Positions 9,087-18,159 of a stretch of DNA of 64,000 nucleotides are shown here, in pieces (position 1 is the stretch's first letter; each line of letters opens with the position of its first letter). The stretch is taken from positions 124,001-188,000 of the forward strand of contig CAWCXI010000025.1 in the NCBI GenBank assembly GCA_963799415.1, in the 5' to 3' direction. Source of the stretch: JAMXLO01 sp963799415. GTDB lineage: Bacteria; Pseudomonadota; Alphaproteobacteria; Acetobacterales; Acetobacteraceae. A program made the translations under genes and the position numbers. The notes beneath the pieces are model-generated. The model saw only the letters and a list, made by a program, of their open reading frames with translations. It was not told the origin of the DNA and ran no database searches.

Positions 9087-11843
9087 TTGCCGCAAAACGA
9101 CGAGGGGCAAACGCCTGTTGCGGATGCAATATGGAGCCAGGAATATGCGCTGCTCGAGGAATATGCCGCGATCTTCTGCAACGATTGGACGGACGGCAAG
9201 CCTCCCTCACGCGCACGGCAATGGCTGGATGACCACGAGCAAGAGCTCCGCTCGACGCAGAGGACCGCGCTCTGCCTGTCAGGCGGCGGCATCCGCAGCG
9301 CGGCGTTCTGTCTCGGCACTTTGCAGGCGTTGGCGGCTAAGCAGCTGCTCGGCGAATTCAACTACCTCTCGACCGTCTCGGGCGGCGGCTATATCGGCGC
9401 TTGGCTGGCGACGATCATGCACGGCGGTGGCAAGGGCAACGGCGCGCTGAGCGCTGCGATCAAGGCGCTGACCGAGCCGGCCGACCCCGCACTGCGCAGC
9501 CTGCGCAACTATACCAACTTCCTGATCCCCGAAGGCGGATTCGGTTCGTCAGATACCTGGTCGGCGATCGTTCTGTGGCTGCGCAACGTGCTGCTGAACT
9601 GGCTGGTGTTCGGCCCCATTCTGCTGGCGCTTGCGATCGTGCCGCTGTTGTATCGCGAGCTGCTGTGGGACGTTGCATCGGGTTGGGGGATGGCAGCCCT
9701 GATCGCAGGCCTGCTCTGCCTGCTGATCGGAACCGTTATGGTCTGCCGCTCGGTGCCCACGCACGCCTATGATGGCGCGAGAGGTTCACCGACCGGCGGT
9801 TATGGCGTGGCAGCCTCGACTGTGCAGCGCTGGGTGGTAACGCCGATTCTGCTGTGGGCGTTTCTCGCACCGTTATGGTTCAGCGCCATGTCCGCCAGCC
9901 GCGGTGACGCGGTTGCGTTCCTGTCCTGGCCCTTCGCGCCAGTCTCTTTAGGAGCTTTCTGTGTACTCATCGGCGGTTATATCATCGCCGCCGCAACGCT
10001 CGGCCGGAAACACTGGGCCGCTTTTGCGTGGAACTTCGCCTTCTGGGCGCTTGGCGCGGCACTCAGCGCGTTCCTGCTGCAATTCGGCGCCACGCTCGGT
10101 CAGCAGATGTCGGTCACGACGCTCGCTGTACTCGCCCCGCTCTGGGTCATCGGCGCGCAGGTCCTGCACAGCACGCTCTATGTTGGCCTGCGCTGGACCG
10201 CCGCCTATGCGGAACTTGATCGGGAATGGCTGGCACGGCTGAACGGAGAGAAGCTGGTCCCCACACTTGGCTGGAGCGCACTCGCTGCCATCACGCTGGT
10301 CGTGCCAGCCTTGGTGTTCGAGCAATGGCCGACCACCTATGCCGCCATCGTCGGATTTGCCAGCGGACCCGTCGGCGCCTGGCTAGGCCGAAGCGCGAAG
10401 TCGTTCGGCTCAAAGACTTCCCCCGACGTCACCGGCACCGCCTCGTGGGCCGGCATGGCACGCGAGGCCTTGATCGCGCTCGCCACGCTGCTGTTCGCTG
10501 CGACATTGTTCGTGCTGCTGGGCAGGCTCGGCGCTATCATTGTCGGCGCGCTGGATAGCTCATGGCTGGAGCGTTCATGGCTGACCGCATTTCTCGTGAT
10601 TGTCCTGCTGGTCGCGCTATCGCTCTATTGCGGCAGCCGCATAAATATCAACCGCTTTTCGCTGCACGGCGTCTATCGCAACCGGCTGGCCCGCGCCTTC
10701 ATTGGCACCGCGCGGCCACCGCAGCAACGCAAGCCAGACGCTTACACACGCTTCGATCCCGGCGACAATCTGCGCATGCAGGAGCTCTATGAGGGCAAGG
10801 AACAACGCGGCATTCTTTTCCCGGTGGTGAACGTCACGCTCAACCTCCTGGAGGGCGCGCCGAGTGGCTGGGCGGAGCGCAAGGCTGCACCATTCACCAT
10901 CACGCCGCTACGCGCCGGTGCCGGTTGTCTCGGAGAGCAAGACGCGAGCGGCAATCCCAAGGGATGCTATGTCAGAACCGCGGACTATGCCGGACAGGAA
11001 CGCGAGTTTGGCGCCCAGGATGAGAACCACGGCATAACGCTCGGGACCGCGATGACGATATCGGGCGCCGCGGTGAGCCCCAACATGGGCTATCATTCCT
11101 CACCCGCCACCTCCTTCCTGATGACCTTGTTCGATGTCCGACTGGGTGCCTGGCTGCCTAATCCTGGTGTCATCCAATCCTGGGGCCAGGCGAAACCCAG
11201 CAATGCGCTACGGCCGCTGTTCAGTGAGATGCTCGGCCGCGCAAATGACAAGCGCAAAGACGTCTACCTGTCCGACGGCGGACATTTCGACAACCTAGGT
11301 GTCTACGAGATGCTTCGACGTCAGTGCCGCCGCATTGTGGTGATCGATGCGGGATGCGATCCAGAATACCACTACACCGATCTCGGTCGCGCGCTGCGCA
11401 TGGCGGCGATCGACTTGTATGTGACGATCGATTTCATCGCGCCGGTCATCAAGGGCGACGGCAATCTGAACGCGTCCGGCGCGCTCGCGCGGATAACCTA
11501 CCATGACGGGTCGAAGGGATCGCTGCTTTATCTGAAGCCATGGCGGCCGAACTACATGCGAGCCGACGTGCTCGCCTATTGGGCCGACCATGACGACTTC
11601 CCCCATCAGAGCACGACCGAGCAGTTCTTCGAAGAGAGCCAATTCGAGAGCTATCGCGCGCTCGGCGAACAGATCGTCTCAATGGCCTTTCATGGAGCCG
11701 AGCAGCTCACGGCCAACCGGCTCCAGCAGGTCTTCGAACGGGCCGAGATCATGGCGCGCGACGCCTTTGAGGACGCACATCCGCTGACGCCGACGCAACA
11801 GATGCCACCAAGTTGGCAGGGGCCGCCTCCCAGTCCGGAATAA
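9087..11843 (+). CDS. large patatin-like phospholipase with internal membrane domain
   Basis: The TTG at 9087 follows GGGGGA with 8-nt spacing and is the best start (918 aa); no ATG is well placed. The patatin catalytic halves are split. The oxyanion loop CLSGGGIRS (about residues 64-72) and the nucleophile Ser in STVSGGGY (about 98) lie at the N-terminus. The catalytic DGG (Asp about 730, LSDGGHFDNLG) lies near the C-terminus. Between them are about 600 residues, of which the first 400 contain many transmembrane segments. This predicts a membrane-embedded lipid acyl hydrolase. There is no partner gene to suggest toxin-antitoxin or effector use; it may act in membrane lipid turnover. Confidence 0.85.
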   Translation: MPQNDEGQTPVADAIWSQEYALLEEYAAIFCNDWTDGKPPSRARQWLDDHEQELRSTQRTALCLSGGGIRSAAFCLGTLQALAAKQLLGEFNYLSTVSGGGYIGAWLATIMHGGGKGNGALSAAIKALTEPADPALRSLRNYTNFLIPEGGFGSSDTWSAIVLWLRNVLLNWLVFGPILLALAIVPLLYRELLWDVASGWGMAALIAGLLCLLIGTVMVCRSVPTHAYDGARGSPTGGYGVAASTVQRWVVTPILLWAFLAPLWFSAMSASRGDAVAFLSWPFAPVSLGAFCVLIGGYIIAAATLGRKHWAAFAWNFAFWALGAALSAFLLQFGATLGQQMSVTTLAVLAPLWVIGAQVLHSTLYVGLRWTAAYAELDREWLARLNGEKLVPTLGWSALAAITLVVPALVFEQWPTTYAAIVGFASGPVGAWLGRSAKSFGSKTSPDVTGTASWAGMAREALIALATLLFAATLFVLLGRLGAIIVGALDSSWLERSWLTAFLVIVLLVALSLYCGSRININRFSLHGVYRNRLARAFIGTARPPQQRKPDAYTRFDPGDNLRMQELYEGKEQRGILFPVVNVTLNLLEGAPSGWAERKAAPFTITPLRAGAGCLGEQDASGNPKGCYVRTADYAGQEREFGAQDENHGITLGTAMTISGAAVSPNMGYHSSPATSFLMTLFDVRLGAWLPNPGVIQSWGQAKPSNALRPLFSEMLGRANDKRKDVYLSDGGHFDNLGVYEMLRRQCRRIVVIDAGCDPEYHYTDLGRALRMAAIDLYVTIDFIAPVIKGDGNLNASGALARITYHDGSKGSLLYLKPWRPNYMRADVLAYWADHDDFPHQSTTEQFFEESQFESYRALGEQIVSMAFHGAEQLTANRLQQVFERAEIMARDAFEDAHPLTPTQQMPPSWQGPPPSPE

Positions 11844-11901
11844 ACCGCAGCCTCGCACGGTTCCCGCACGAGTAAGCGGGACAGAACCGTGGAGGATCGG
11901 C

Positions 11902-12415
11902 ATGCGACACATGGTCAACGTGAGTGCTAGCATCTGGGTGCTGTTGGCGGGCATCACATCGGTCGGTCAGGCCACCGCAGCTCCGATGCCCCCCGACGCA
12001 GGGAAAGAGTTCGACGCCGGCAATTGCGCAACAGTTGGCCACCGCTGATCCGGCTGCAGGCGAGTCATATGCGAAGAGGGTCTGCGCGGCCTGTCACTCA
12101 CTGGAGGAAGGCGGCAAGGCAATCGTCGGACCGAACCTGTATGGCGTGGTCGGCGGTCCACACGCCCACATGCAAGGCTTCAACTATTCCGAGGCCCTGA
12201 AGGCCAGGCGGGGTCCATGGACCTATGACGAACTCAACGCCTGGCTCACCAAACCGAGCGATTACGCTCCGGGCACGCGCATGGCGTTTCCCGGAATCAA
12301 GAACGAGAAAACGCGGATCGACGTCATCGCCTATCTCCGGACTCTTTCCCACAACGCTGAACCATTGCCCTCGCCGCAAACGGCGCAGCAGATGCCCACA
12401 GCCGCGAGCCAATGA
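11902..12415 (+). CDS. secreted class I cytochrome c, frameshifted at a C6 run
   Basis: The start ATG follows GGAGG by 7 nt. The first 30 codons encode a signal peptide in one frame. The mature protein, with the single haem motif CAACH and a distal axial Met in TRMAFPG, is in the next frame. The break is explained by one surplus C in the run 11989-11994; with five C the frame is continuous (170 aa). The protein is like the small cytochrome c550/c552 carriers of alphaproteobacteria, which move electrons in the periplasm. A homopolymer indel makes sequencing error the simplest explanation. Confidence 0.85.
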
Positions 12416-12431
12416 CGCGCCGCGGGCCTGA

Positions 12432-13370
12432 TCAGGCAGCGATCGCCTCGGGTCGTGGGACGCCAAAACGCGCAATAAATGCCTCCACCTCGTCGCGCGA
12501 TCCCAGCGACGGCTGCGCACCAAGCCGTGTCACCGCCAATCCGGCGGCGGCCGCGGCGAAGCCGAGACTGTCCGCAACGGTTCGATCCTCTGACAATGCG
12601 GCGGCCAATGCACCGATGTAGGCATCGCCGGCGGCGGTCGTGTCCATCGACTGAACCGCGACGGCGGCGCAATGCAACGTATTATTCGCATCGCGATACA
12701 GCGCACCTTCGCCGCCCAGAGTAATCAGCGCGGCGCCCGCACCCTGCGCCAGCAAGTGCCTCGCCGCCATGTGCGGCTCGCCGCTGCCGGTCAGCGCCAC
12801 GGCCTCGGTCTCATTCGGCGCGATGAGGTCGATCAGCGGCAGTAGCTCGGGCATCACCGGACGCGCCGGAGCCGGATTGAGCACGATGAACCAACCCGCC
12901 GCGTGTGCCGCGCGGATCGCGTGCGCATTCACCTCCTCCGGTATCTCGTGCTGCAGCAGCAAGATACCCGGCGCGTCAGCGCTGGCCAGCGCGCGGTTCA
13001 CCAACGCCGCGTCACAGGCAGAGTTGGCGCCGGAAATCACCACGATCGTGTTGCCGCCATGCGCATCGATGGTGATCAGCGCGGTGCCGGTCGGTCCTGG
13101 TACCGTCCGCACGGCATCCAGGAGCACCCCATCGCGCCGCAGCCCGGCAACCAGGTCAATGGCAAACTGATCATCGCCCACACAGCCCGCCATCATGACG
13201 CGCGCGCCAAGCCGCGCCGCGGCCACCGCCTGGTTCGCCCCCTTGCCACCAGCGGCCGTGAAGAAGTCCGTGCCGAACACAGTCTGCCCGCCGCGCGGCA
13301 GATGCTCACACCGCGCGACAAGGTCCACGTTGAGGCTGCCAATCACCAGGACCGGCTTACCGGTTGGCAT
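12432..13370 (-). CDS. rbsK: ribokinase (PfkB family)
   Basis: Phosphorylates ribose (or a related sugar) to the 5-phosphate. 312 aa from the ATG at 13370, which has a GAGG site upstream; two ATGs slightly further upstream are also in frame. It has the PfkB N-terminal GSLNVDLV, the substrate loop GGKGANQAVAAARLG, and the C-terminal signature DTTAAGDAYIGALAAAL with the catalytic Asp in GD. This DTTAAGD form is typical of ribokinases rather than fructokinases. No ribose transporter is adjacent. It is divergent from the sensor kinase. Confidence 0.9.
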   Translation of the reverse strand: MPTGKPVLVIGSLNVDLVARCEHLPRGGQTVFGTDFFTAAGGKGANQAVAAARLGARVMMAGCVGDDQFAIDLVAGLRRDGVLLDAVRTVPGPTGTALITIDAHGGNTIVVISGANSACDAALVNRALASADAPGILLLQHEIPEEVNAHAIRAAHAAGWFIVLNPAPARPVMPELLPLIDLIAPNETEAVALTGSGEPHMAARHLLAQGAGAALITLGGEGALYRDANNTLHCAAVAVQSMDTTAAGDAYIGALAAALSEDRTVADSLGFAAAAAGLAVTRLGAQPSLGSRDEVEAFIARFGVPRPEAIAA

Positions 13371-13501
13371 GTTTTCTGACCTCATTTTTGCCATCACGGC
13401 GACGTGAGTGTGGCCTCAAGTACATCTGGCTACAGCCTCGGTACTATGACATCAATCGTCGGGGCAACTCGATAGCGGCCCGGGAGGAGACGACACCAGG
13501 A

Positions 13502-15697
13502 ATGAGCGAGAGCAGCGGCAGAACCGGCGCCTCGTGGGCGATACGCGGGCTGGTTGTCGCCTCAGTTCTGCTGCCGCTTCTGGTGTTGGCTGGAGGCGGC
13601 TGGCTGGCGTGGCGCGGCACCGTGCGGGAGGCGAATGCAAGTCTGCAGAGTGCGCTTGCGGTCTCCGACGAACAGGCGGCGCGCGTGTTCGATACCCACG
13701 TCCTGCTCGGCAGAAGGGTGAACGATCTGCTCGGCAATCTCAGCGATGATGCGGTTATCGAGCGCGAAGGCGAACTGCACGATCGCATGGTGGCCATGAT
13801 CGCCGGCTACAGCCAGGTGACAGCGGTCGTGGTGACCGGCGCGGATGGGCACGCGCTGGTAGCGACCTCGCGCTTTCCTGCTGACCACGACATCAACTTC
13901 AGCGACCGCGGGTATTTCGCCGACCTGCGCGACAGCGGCGCGCCATTTGAGATCGGCGGCATCGTGTTCGGCCGGTTGACACGGGCGGATGTGTTCACCG
14001 TTGCTGTTCGCCGCGGCCACGACTCGCGGCGTTTCCCAGGTGCGATCCTGGTCGGCGTGTCACCGACCTATTTCAGTAAATTCGACAGCGACCTGTTTGC
14101 CGGCGACACTGACTATAGCGCGCAGTTGTTGCGCGAGGACGGCACTCCGCTCGCCGGCTATCCTGAACCGACACAAGCTGAGGGCAGCCGGCATGATCGG
14201 TTGTTGGTCGATGCCATCGCCCGCTCACCAGTCGCCGGGCTTGTGCGTGGAAGATCGTCGATCGACGGTGCCGAGCGCATTGTCGCCTATCGCCGGCTGG
14301 CCAACTATCCGGTCTACATAGCCATCGGCCGCCGCTGGAGCTCAGTGGTCCGCGAATGGCGCGACGCCATGGCGGTACACCTGATCTTTGGGATTCCAGC
14401 GACGCTGGGCCTGCTTGGACTCAGCCTGTTGGCAGCGCGGCAATGGCGACGACAGCACGACACGTTGGCAAAGTTGCAGGATGCAGTGCGCCGCAGCGAA
14501 GTCGCCGAGGAAACGCTGCGCCAATCACAGAAGATGGAGGCGGTCGGCCGCCTTACCGGCGGCATCGCGCATGACTTCAACAACCATCTGACAGTGATCA
14601 GCAGCAACATCGAGCTGTTGCAGCGGCGGCTGCCACCGGACAGCGCTTCGCTCTTCAGGCTCACCGAATCCGCCATGGCCGGTGTGCAGCGCGCCGCAAC
14701 GCTGACACATCGGCTGTTGGCCTTCTCCCGTCAGCAGCCCCTCGATCCGGAGCCACTCGATATCTCGCGGCTGGCGTCCAACATGTCCGACCTGCTGCAC
14801 CGCACGCTGGGCGAGGACATCGTGATCGAGACCGCGTTCGCCGGCGGGCTGTGGCAGACCTGCGTCGATGCGAACCAGCTGGAGAACGTGCTGCTCAATC
14901 TCGCGGTGAACGCGCGCGATGCGATGCCAAGAGGCGGCAGGCTGACAATCGAGACAACAAATGCGCATCTTGACGATGCCTATGCGGCGACGCACTCCGA
15001 GGTCGTTGCGGGCGATTACGTTCTCCTTGCGGTGAGCGATACCGGCACCGGCATGACGGCCGATGTGATCAGCATGGCGTTCGAACCGTTCTTCACCACA
15101 AAACCGCTCGGTCGGGGCACCGGTCTCGGCCTCTCGATGGTGTACGGCTTCGTCAAGCAGTCTGGCGGACACGTGGCGATCCATAGCGAGCCGGGCCAGG
15201 GTTGCAGCGTGAAGGTGTATCTGCCGCGGTTCATCCGTCCGGAGACGCAGCCGGCAACTACCGCCGGACCCATGGCAGCGGCACATCCGCACGGCGACGG
15301 TGAGACGATTCTGGTCGTGGAGGACGATGAGGAGGTGCGCCGCTCCTCGGTCGAGGCGCTACGTGAAATGGGATATCAGGTGCTCGAAGCAGGCGATGCC
15401 ATGGATGGTGTGAGGCTGATCGTCGACCGCGGTGGCATAGATCTGCTGTTCACTGATGTCGGCCTGCCAGGCGGGGTGAACGGCCGGGCACTGGCGGATG
15501 CGGCACGCAGCGCGCAACCGGGTCTGCGTGTGCTGTTCACCACCGGTTATACGCGCAATACCGTCCTGCACGACGGCGTACTCGATCACGACGTGCATTT
15601 CATCCCCAAGCCATTCAACCTGAGCGCGCTGGCGGCCAAGGTCCGCGAGGTGCTCGCGACGCCCAACAGCACAGCGGAAACGAGGGTCGAGGGATGA
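13502..15697 (+). CDS. hybrid sensor histidine kinase with C-terminal receiver
   Basis: 731 aa. TM1 is at about residues 14-36, a periplasmic Cache-type sensor at about 40-280 (FSDRGYFADLRDSG, typical of dCache), and TM2 at about 290-312. Next comes HisKA with H357 in GGIAHDFNNHL, then HATPase_c with NLAVNARDAM (N box), DTGTGM and GTGLGLSMV. Finally there is a receiver domain with acidic pocket VVEDDEE and phospho-acceptor D652 in FTDVGLPG, and the conserved Lys in PKPF. The chemistry is autophosphorylation then transfer to its own receiver. No separate output regulator is adjacent. Its stop overlaps the start of the DUF4337 gene by 4 nt. Confidence 0.9.
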   Translation: MSESSGRTGASWAIRGLVVASVLLPLLVLAGGGWLAWRGTVREANASLQSALAVSDEQAARVFDTHVLLGRRVNDLLGNLSDDAVIEREGELHDRMVAMIAGYSQVTAVVVTGADGHALVATSRFPADHDINFSDRGYFADLRDSGAPFEIGGIVFGRLTRADVFTVAVRRGHDSRRFPGAILVGVSPTYFSKFDSDLFAGDTDYSAQLLREDGTPLAGYPEPTQAEGSRHDRLLVDAIARSPVAGLVRGRSSIDGAERIVAYRRLANYPVYIAIGRRWSSVVREWRDAMAVHLIFGIPATLGLLGLSLLAARQWRRQHDTLAKLQDAVRRSEVAEETLRQSQKMEAVGRLTGGIAHDFNNHLTVISSNIELLQRRLPPDSASLFRLTESAMAGVQRAATLTHRLLAFSRQQPLDPEPLDISRLASNMSDLLHRTLGEDIVIETAFAGGLWQTCVDANQLENVLLNLAVNARDAMPRGGRLTIETTNAHLDDAYAATHSEVVAGDYVLLAVSDTGTGMTADVISMAFEPFFTTKPLGRGTGLGLSMVYGFVKQSGGHVAIHSEPGQGCSVKVYLPRFIRPETQPATTAGPMAAAHPHGDGETILVVEDDEEVRRSSVEALREMGYQVLEAGDAMDGVRLIVDRGGIDLLFTDVGLPGGVNGRALADAARSAQPGLRVLFTTGYTRNTVLHDGVLDHDVHFIPKPFNLSALAAKVREVLATPNSTAETRVEG

Positions 15698-16263
15698 GCG
15701 AGACAATCGAGCACGCGCGCGAGGGCCTGGAGCACGCGGAACACGCGCCCGCGCACCACAGCGACAGAACGGCACGCCGCATCGCAGTACTGATCGCAGT
15801 GCTCGCGGCGGCACTGGCACTGGCCGATATGGGCGAGAAGGGGGCGCAGAATGCCTACCTGACGCATCACGTCGCGGTGTCGGACGAGTGGGCGTTCTAC
15901 CAGGCGAAGAACGCCCGCGCGACGATCCTGGCGGTGGAGGCGGGGATCCTCGCCAATCTGCCGAACGCTGCCGATGCGGGGCCGCAGGCAGAAATCGCCC
16001 GCGCCAAGGACGCCGAGGCCCGGATGCGCGACGAGCCCCAGGCCGACGGCATGAAGCAGATCGCCGAACGGGCGAAGGCCGAGGAGATCGCGCGTGACGA
16101 GGCCTTTCACCGCTACCACGAATTCGAGCTGGTGGTGGGCGCGCTGCAGATCGCCATCGTGCTGGCATCGGTTGCCGTGGTGACCCGCATCCTGGCGCTC
16201 GCGCTCGCCGCTGGAATCATCGGTGCGGTCGCCGCGGGCTTCGCCCTGTTATTCATCCTCTGA
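15694..16263 (+). CDS. DUF4337 membrane protein
   Basis: 189 aa, starting in an ATGA overlap with the kinase stop, so the two are translationally coupled. It has one N-terminal TM helix (about residues 30-46), a charged alpha-helical middle rich in Ala/Glu (KDAEARMRDEPQADGMKQIA) that is probably coiled coil, and a C-terminal pair of TM helices (about 145-189). This is the DUF4337 arrangement. Function is unknown. The overlap with a sensor kinase suggests it may be a membrane partner of signalling, but the family is not usually linked to kinases. Confidence 0.85.
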   Translation: MSETIEHAREGLEHAEHAPAHHSDRTARRIAVLIAVLAAALALADMGEKGAQNAYLTHHVAVSDEWAFYQAKNARATILAVEAGILANLPNAADAGPQAEIARAKDAEARMRDEPQADGMKQIAERAKAEEIARDEAFHRYHEFELVVGALQIAIVLASVAVVTRILALALAAGIIGAVAAGFALLFIL

Positions 16264-16272
16264 AGTTGACGC

Positions 16273-16288
16273 GCCCCCCCGCGGGGGC
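16273..16288 (+). terminator. GC hairpin after DUF4337 gene
   Basis: A 6-bp GCCCCC/GGGGGC stem with a 4-nt loop lies 10 nt after the DUF4337 stop and 52 nt before the tRNA. It has no T tract, so it is only a possible terminator or pause hairpin. Confidence 0.35.
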
Positions 16289-16339
16289 TACATCGCGCGC
16301 CCTACCACTGCGCCCGCAATCGTCGCGGGACACATGATT

Positions 16340-16426
16340 GCCCAGGTGGCGGAATTGGTAGACGCGCAGGTTTCAGGTACCTGTGGCCGCAAGGTCGTGG
16401 AAGTTCGAGTCTTCTCCTGGGCACCA
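16340..16426 (+). tRNA. tRNA-Leu (anticodon CAG)
   Basis: The acceptor stem GCCCAGG pairs with CCTGGGC, followed by discriminator A and an encoded CCA (16424-16426). The anticodon stem CAGGT/ACCTG flanks the loop TTCAGGT, giving anticodon CAG. A long variable arm and a TTCGAGT T-loop confirm a type II leucine tRNA. The 87-nt gene ends 5 nt before the GTG start of the RNase D gene. Confidence 0.95.
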
Positions 16427-16431
16427 ACACA

Positions 16432-17085
16432 GTGAGCACCACCCAATTCATGCCAGGCGGCACCATCCATCTACACCGGCACGATCTGCCGGAAGGCCTC
16501 GTCCTTGGTCCCGTCGTTGCGGTCGATACCGAGACCATGGGCCTCAATCCGCATCGCGACCGGCTCTGCCTAGTGCAGCTCTCGTCCGGCGACGGCCACG
16601 CTCACCTGGTTCAGCTCATTCCGCCGGGTCTCGGCGGTCGTGGCTACGATTGCCCCAACCTGAGCCGGCTGCTCGCCGCCCCCGCCACGGTGAAGCTCAT
16701 GCACTTCGCGCGCTTCGACGTGGCGATGCTGCAGCATACTCTGGGAATCGCCGTCGCCCCGGTGCGCTGCACCAAGATCGCCGCCCGGTTGACCCGCACC
16801 TTCACCGATCGCCACGGTCTCAAGGACCTCTGCAAGGAGCTTCTGGGCGTTGATCTGTCGAAACAACAGCAGACGTCTGATTGGGGCGCCGTCGAGTTGA
16901 CCGCCGAGCAGCTCGCCTACGCTGCCTCTGATGTCCTGCACCTCCACGCACTGTGGGCAAAGCTGGAAGCCCTGCTGGTGCGCGAGGGCCGCCGCGAGCT
17001 GGCCAAGGCCTGCTTTGATTTCCTGCCCGCCCGCGCTCGGCTTGACCTCCTGGGTTATGAACAACCTGACATTTTTGCGCATTGA
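16432..17085 (+). CDS. rnd: ribonuclease D (3'-5' exonuclease)
   Basis: 217 aa, the short alphaproteobacterial form with one DEDDy exonuclease domain and no separate HRDC domains. Catalytic residues are visible: DTE in VAVDTETMG (about residues 31-33), the Asp in HFARFDVAML, and Tyr/Asp in YAASDVLHLH. It trims tRNA 3' ends and other RNAs. The GTG start lies only 5 nt after the tRNA-Leu CCA; the ATG at 16450 is an alternative that would leave a short leader. It precedes the kdsD-lpt operon, as in many alphaproteobacteria. Confidence 0.9.
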   Translation: MSTTQFMPGGTIHLHRHDLPEGLVLGPVVAVDTETMGLNPHRDRLCLVQLSSGDGHAHLVQLIPPGLGGRGYDCPNLSRLLAAPATVKLMHFARFDVAMLQHTLGIAVAPVRCTKIAARLTRTFTDRHGLKDLCKELLGVDLSKQQQTSDWGAVELTAEQLAYAASDVLHLHALWAKLEALLVREGRRELAKACFDFLPARARLDLLGYEQPDIFAH

Positions 17086-17106
17086 TACGGCCACAATCGG
17101 TAAATT

Positions 17107-17122
17107 TGGCACGATTCTTGTC
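17107..17122 (+). promoter_or_regulatory. candidate sigma-54 (-24/-12) promoter for the kdsD-lpt-rpoN operon
   Basis: The sequence TTGGCACGATTCTTGTC resembles the sigma-54 consensus TGGCACG-N4-TTGCW. The -24 GG is at 17108-17109 and the -12 element is spaced 10 nt further, but has GT in place of GC. It lies 54 nt before the kdsD start in the only sizeable gap ahead of an operon that includes rpoN itself. Autoregulation is inference. Confidence 0.3.
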
Positions 17123-17175
17123 AGGACTCGGGTGTTCCGGTTGACCCTCAGGCTGCCGCCAGTCAAAAGAGGCTG

Positions 17176-18159
17176 ATGATCGCTGCATCCGCTCCGAATC
17201 GAGGGGACCTCGATGTCGCCCGCTCGGTGCTGCACACCGAAGCGGCGGGGCTCCACGCGCTCGCCGCCGGTTTGACCGGCAGTTTTGGCCAGGCGGTCGA
17301 TTTGCTGGCACGCGCCACGGGCCGCGTGGTGGTCTCCGGGATGGGCAAGTCTGGCCTTGTCGCCCGAAAGATCGCCGCAACTCTGGCGTCCACAGGAACC
17401 CCTGCCCTCTTTGTGCATCCGGGCGAGGCGTCACACGGTGACCTCGGCATGATCGTTCCGGGTGACGCTGTGATCGCGCTGTCGAACTCCGGCGAGACCG
17501 CCGAACTCGCCGACCTGGTCGCACATTCGCACCGCTTCGGTCTGCCCCTTGTGGCGATCACCGCGCGCGCCAGTTCGACACTGGCCGCCGCCGCCGATGT
17601 CGCGCTGACGCTGCCGACCGCCGCGGAAGCCTGCCCGATGGGCCTAGCCCCAACCACTTCCACCACCATGCAGATGGCGCTCGGTGACGCGATCGCCGTC
17701 GCATTGCTGACCCGACGCGGCTTCACCGCGGCCGATTTCCACCAGATCCACCCCGGTGGCCGTCTCGGCACACGCCTGCGCCGCGTCCGCGACCTGATGC
17801 ACCCGGGCGACGCGATGCCCATCGCGCCGCCGGAATTGCCGATGGACCGCGCCCTGTTGCTCATCACCGAAAAGCGCTTCGGCTGTCTCGGCGTCGTCAA
17901 CGCTTCGGGCAGGCTGGTCGGCATCGTTACCGACGGCGACCTTCGGCGCGCCATGGGCCCAGACCTCCTGTCCCGGCAGGTTGCCAGCGTCATGACGCCC
18001 GCGCCGCGCACGATCGCTCCTGACGCGTTGGCCGGCGAGGCGCTGCACACCATGAACAATGATGAACTCCCGATCACGGCCCTGTTCGTGGTGGATGCCG
18101 CGTCCCGGCCACTCGGCATCCTTCACATCCATGATCTGCTGCGCGCGGGTGTCGTATGA
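17176..18159 (+). CDS. kdsD: arabinose-5-phosphate isomerase (KpsF/GutQ family)
   Basis: Converts ribulose-5-phosphate to arabinose-5-phosphate, the first step to KDO for lipopolysaccharide. 327 aa. The SIS domain (about residues 35-170) has GMGKSGLVARK, HPGEASHGDLGM and LSNSGET. Two C-terminal CBS motifs (about 205-260 and 272-327) follow. The length is the family norm. An AGAGG site precedes the ATG. Its stop overlaps the lptC start (ATGA), so the run is translationally coupled. Cytoplasmic. Confidence 0.95.
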   Translation: MIAASAPNRGDLDVARSVLHTEAAGLHALAAGLTGSFGQAVDLLARATGRVVVSGMGKSGLVARKIAATLASTGTPALFVHPGEASHGDLGMIVPGDAVIALSNSGETAELADLVAHSHRFGLPLVAITARASSTLAAAADVALTLPTAAEACPMGLAPTTSTTMQMALGDAIAVALLTRRGFTAADFHQIHPGGRLGTRLRRVRDLMHPGDAMPIAPPELPMDRALLLITEKRFGCLGVVNASGRLVGIVTDGDLRRAMGPDLLSRQVASVMTPAPRTIAPDALAGEALHTMNNDELPITALFVVDAASRPLGILHIHDLLRAGVV

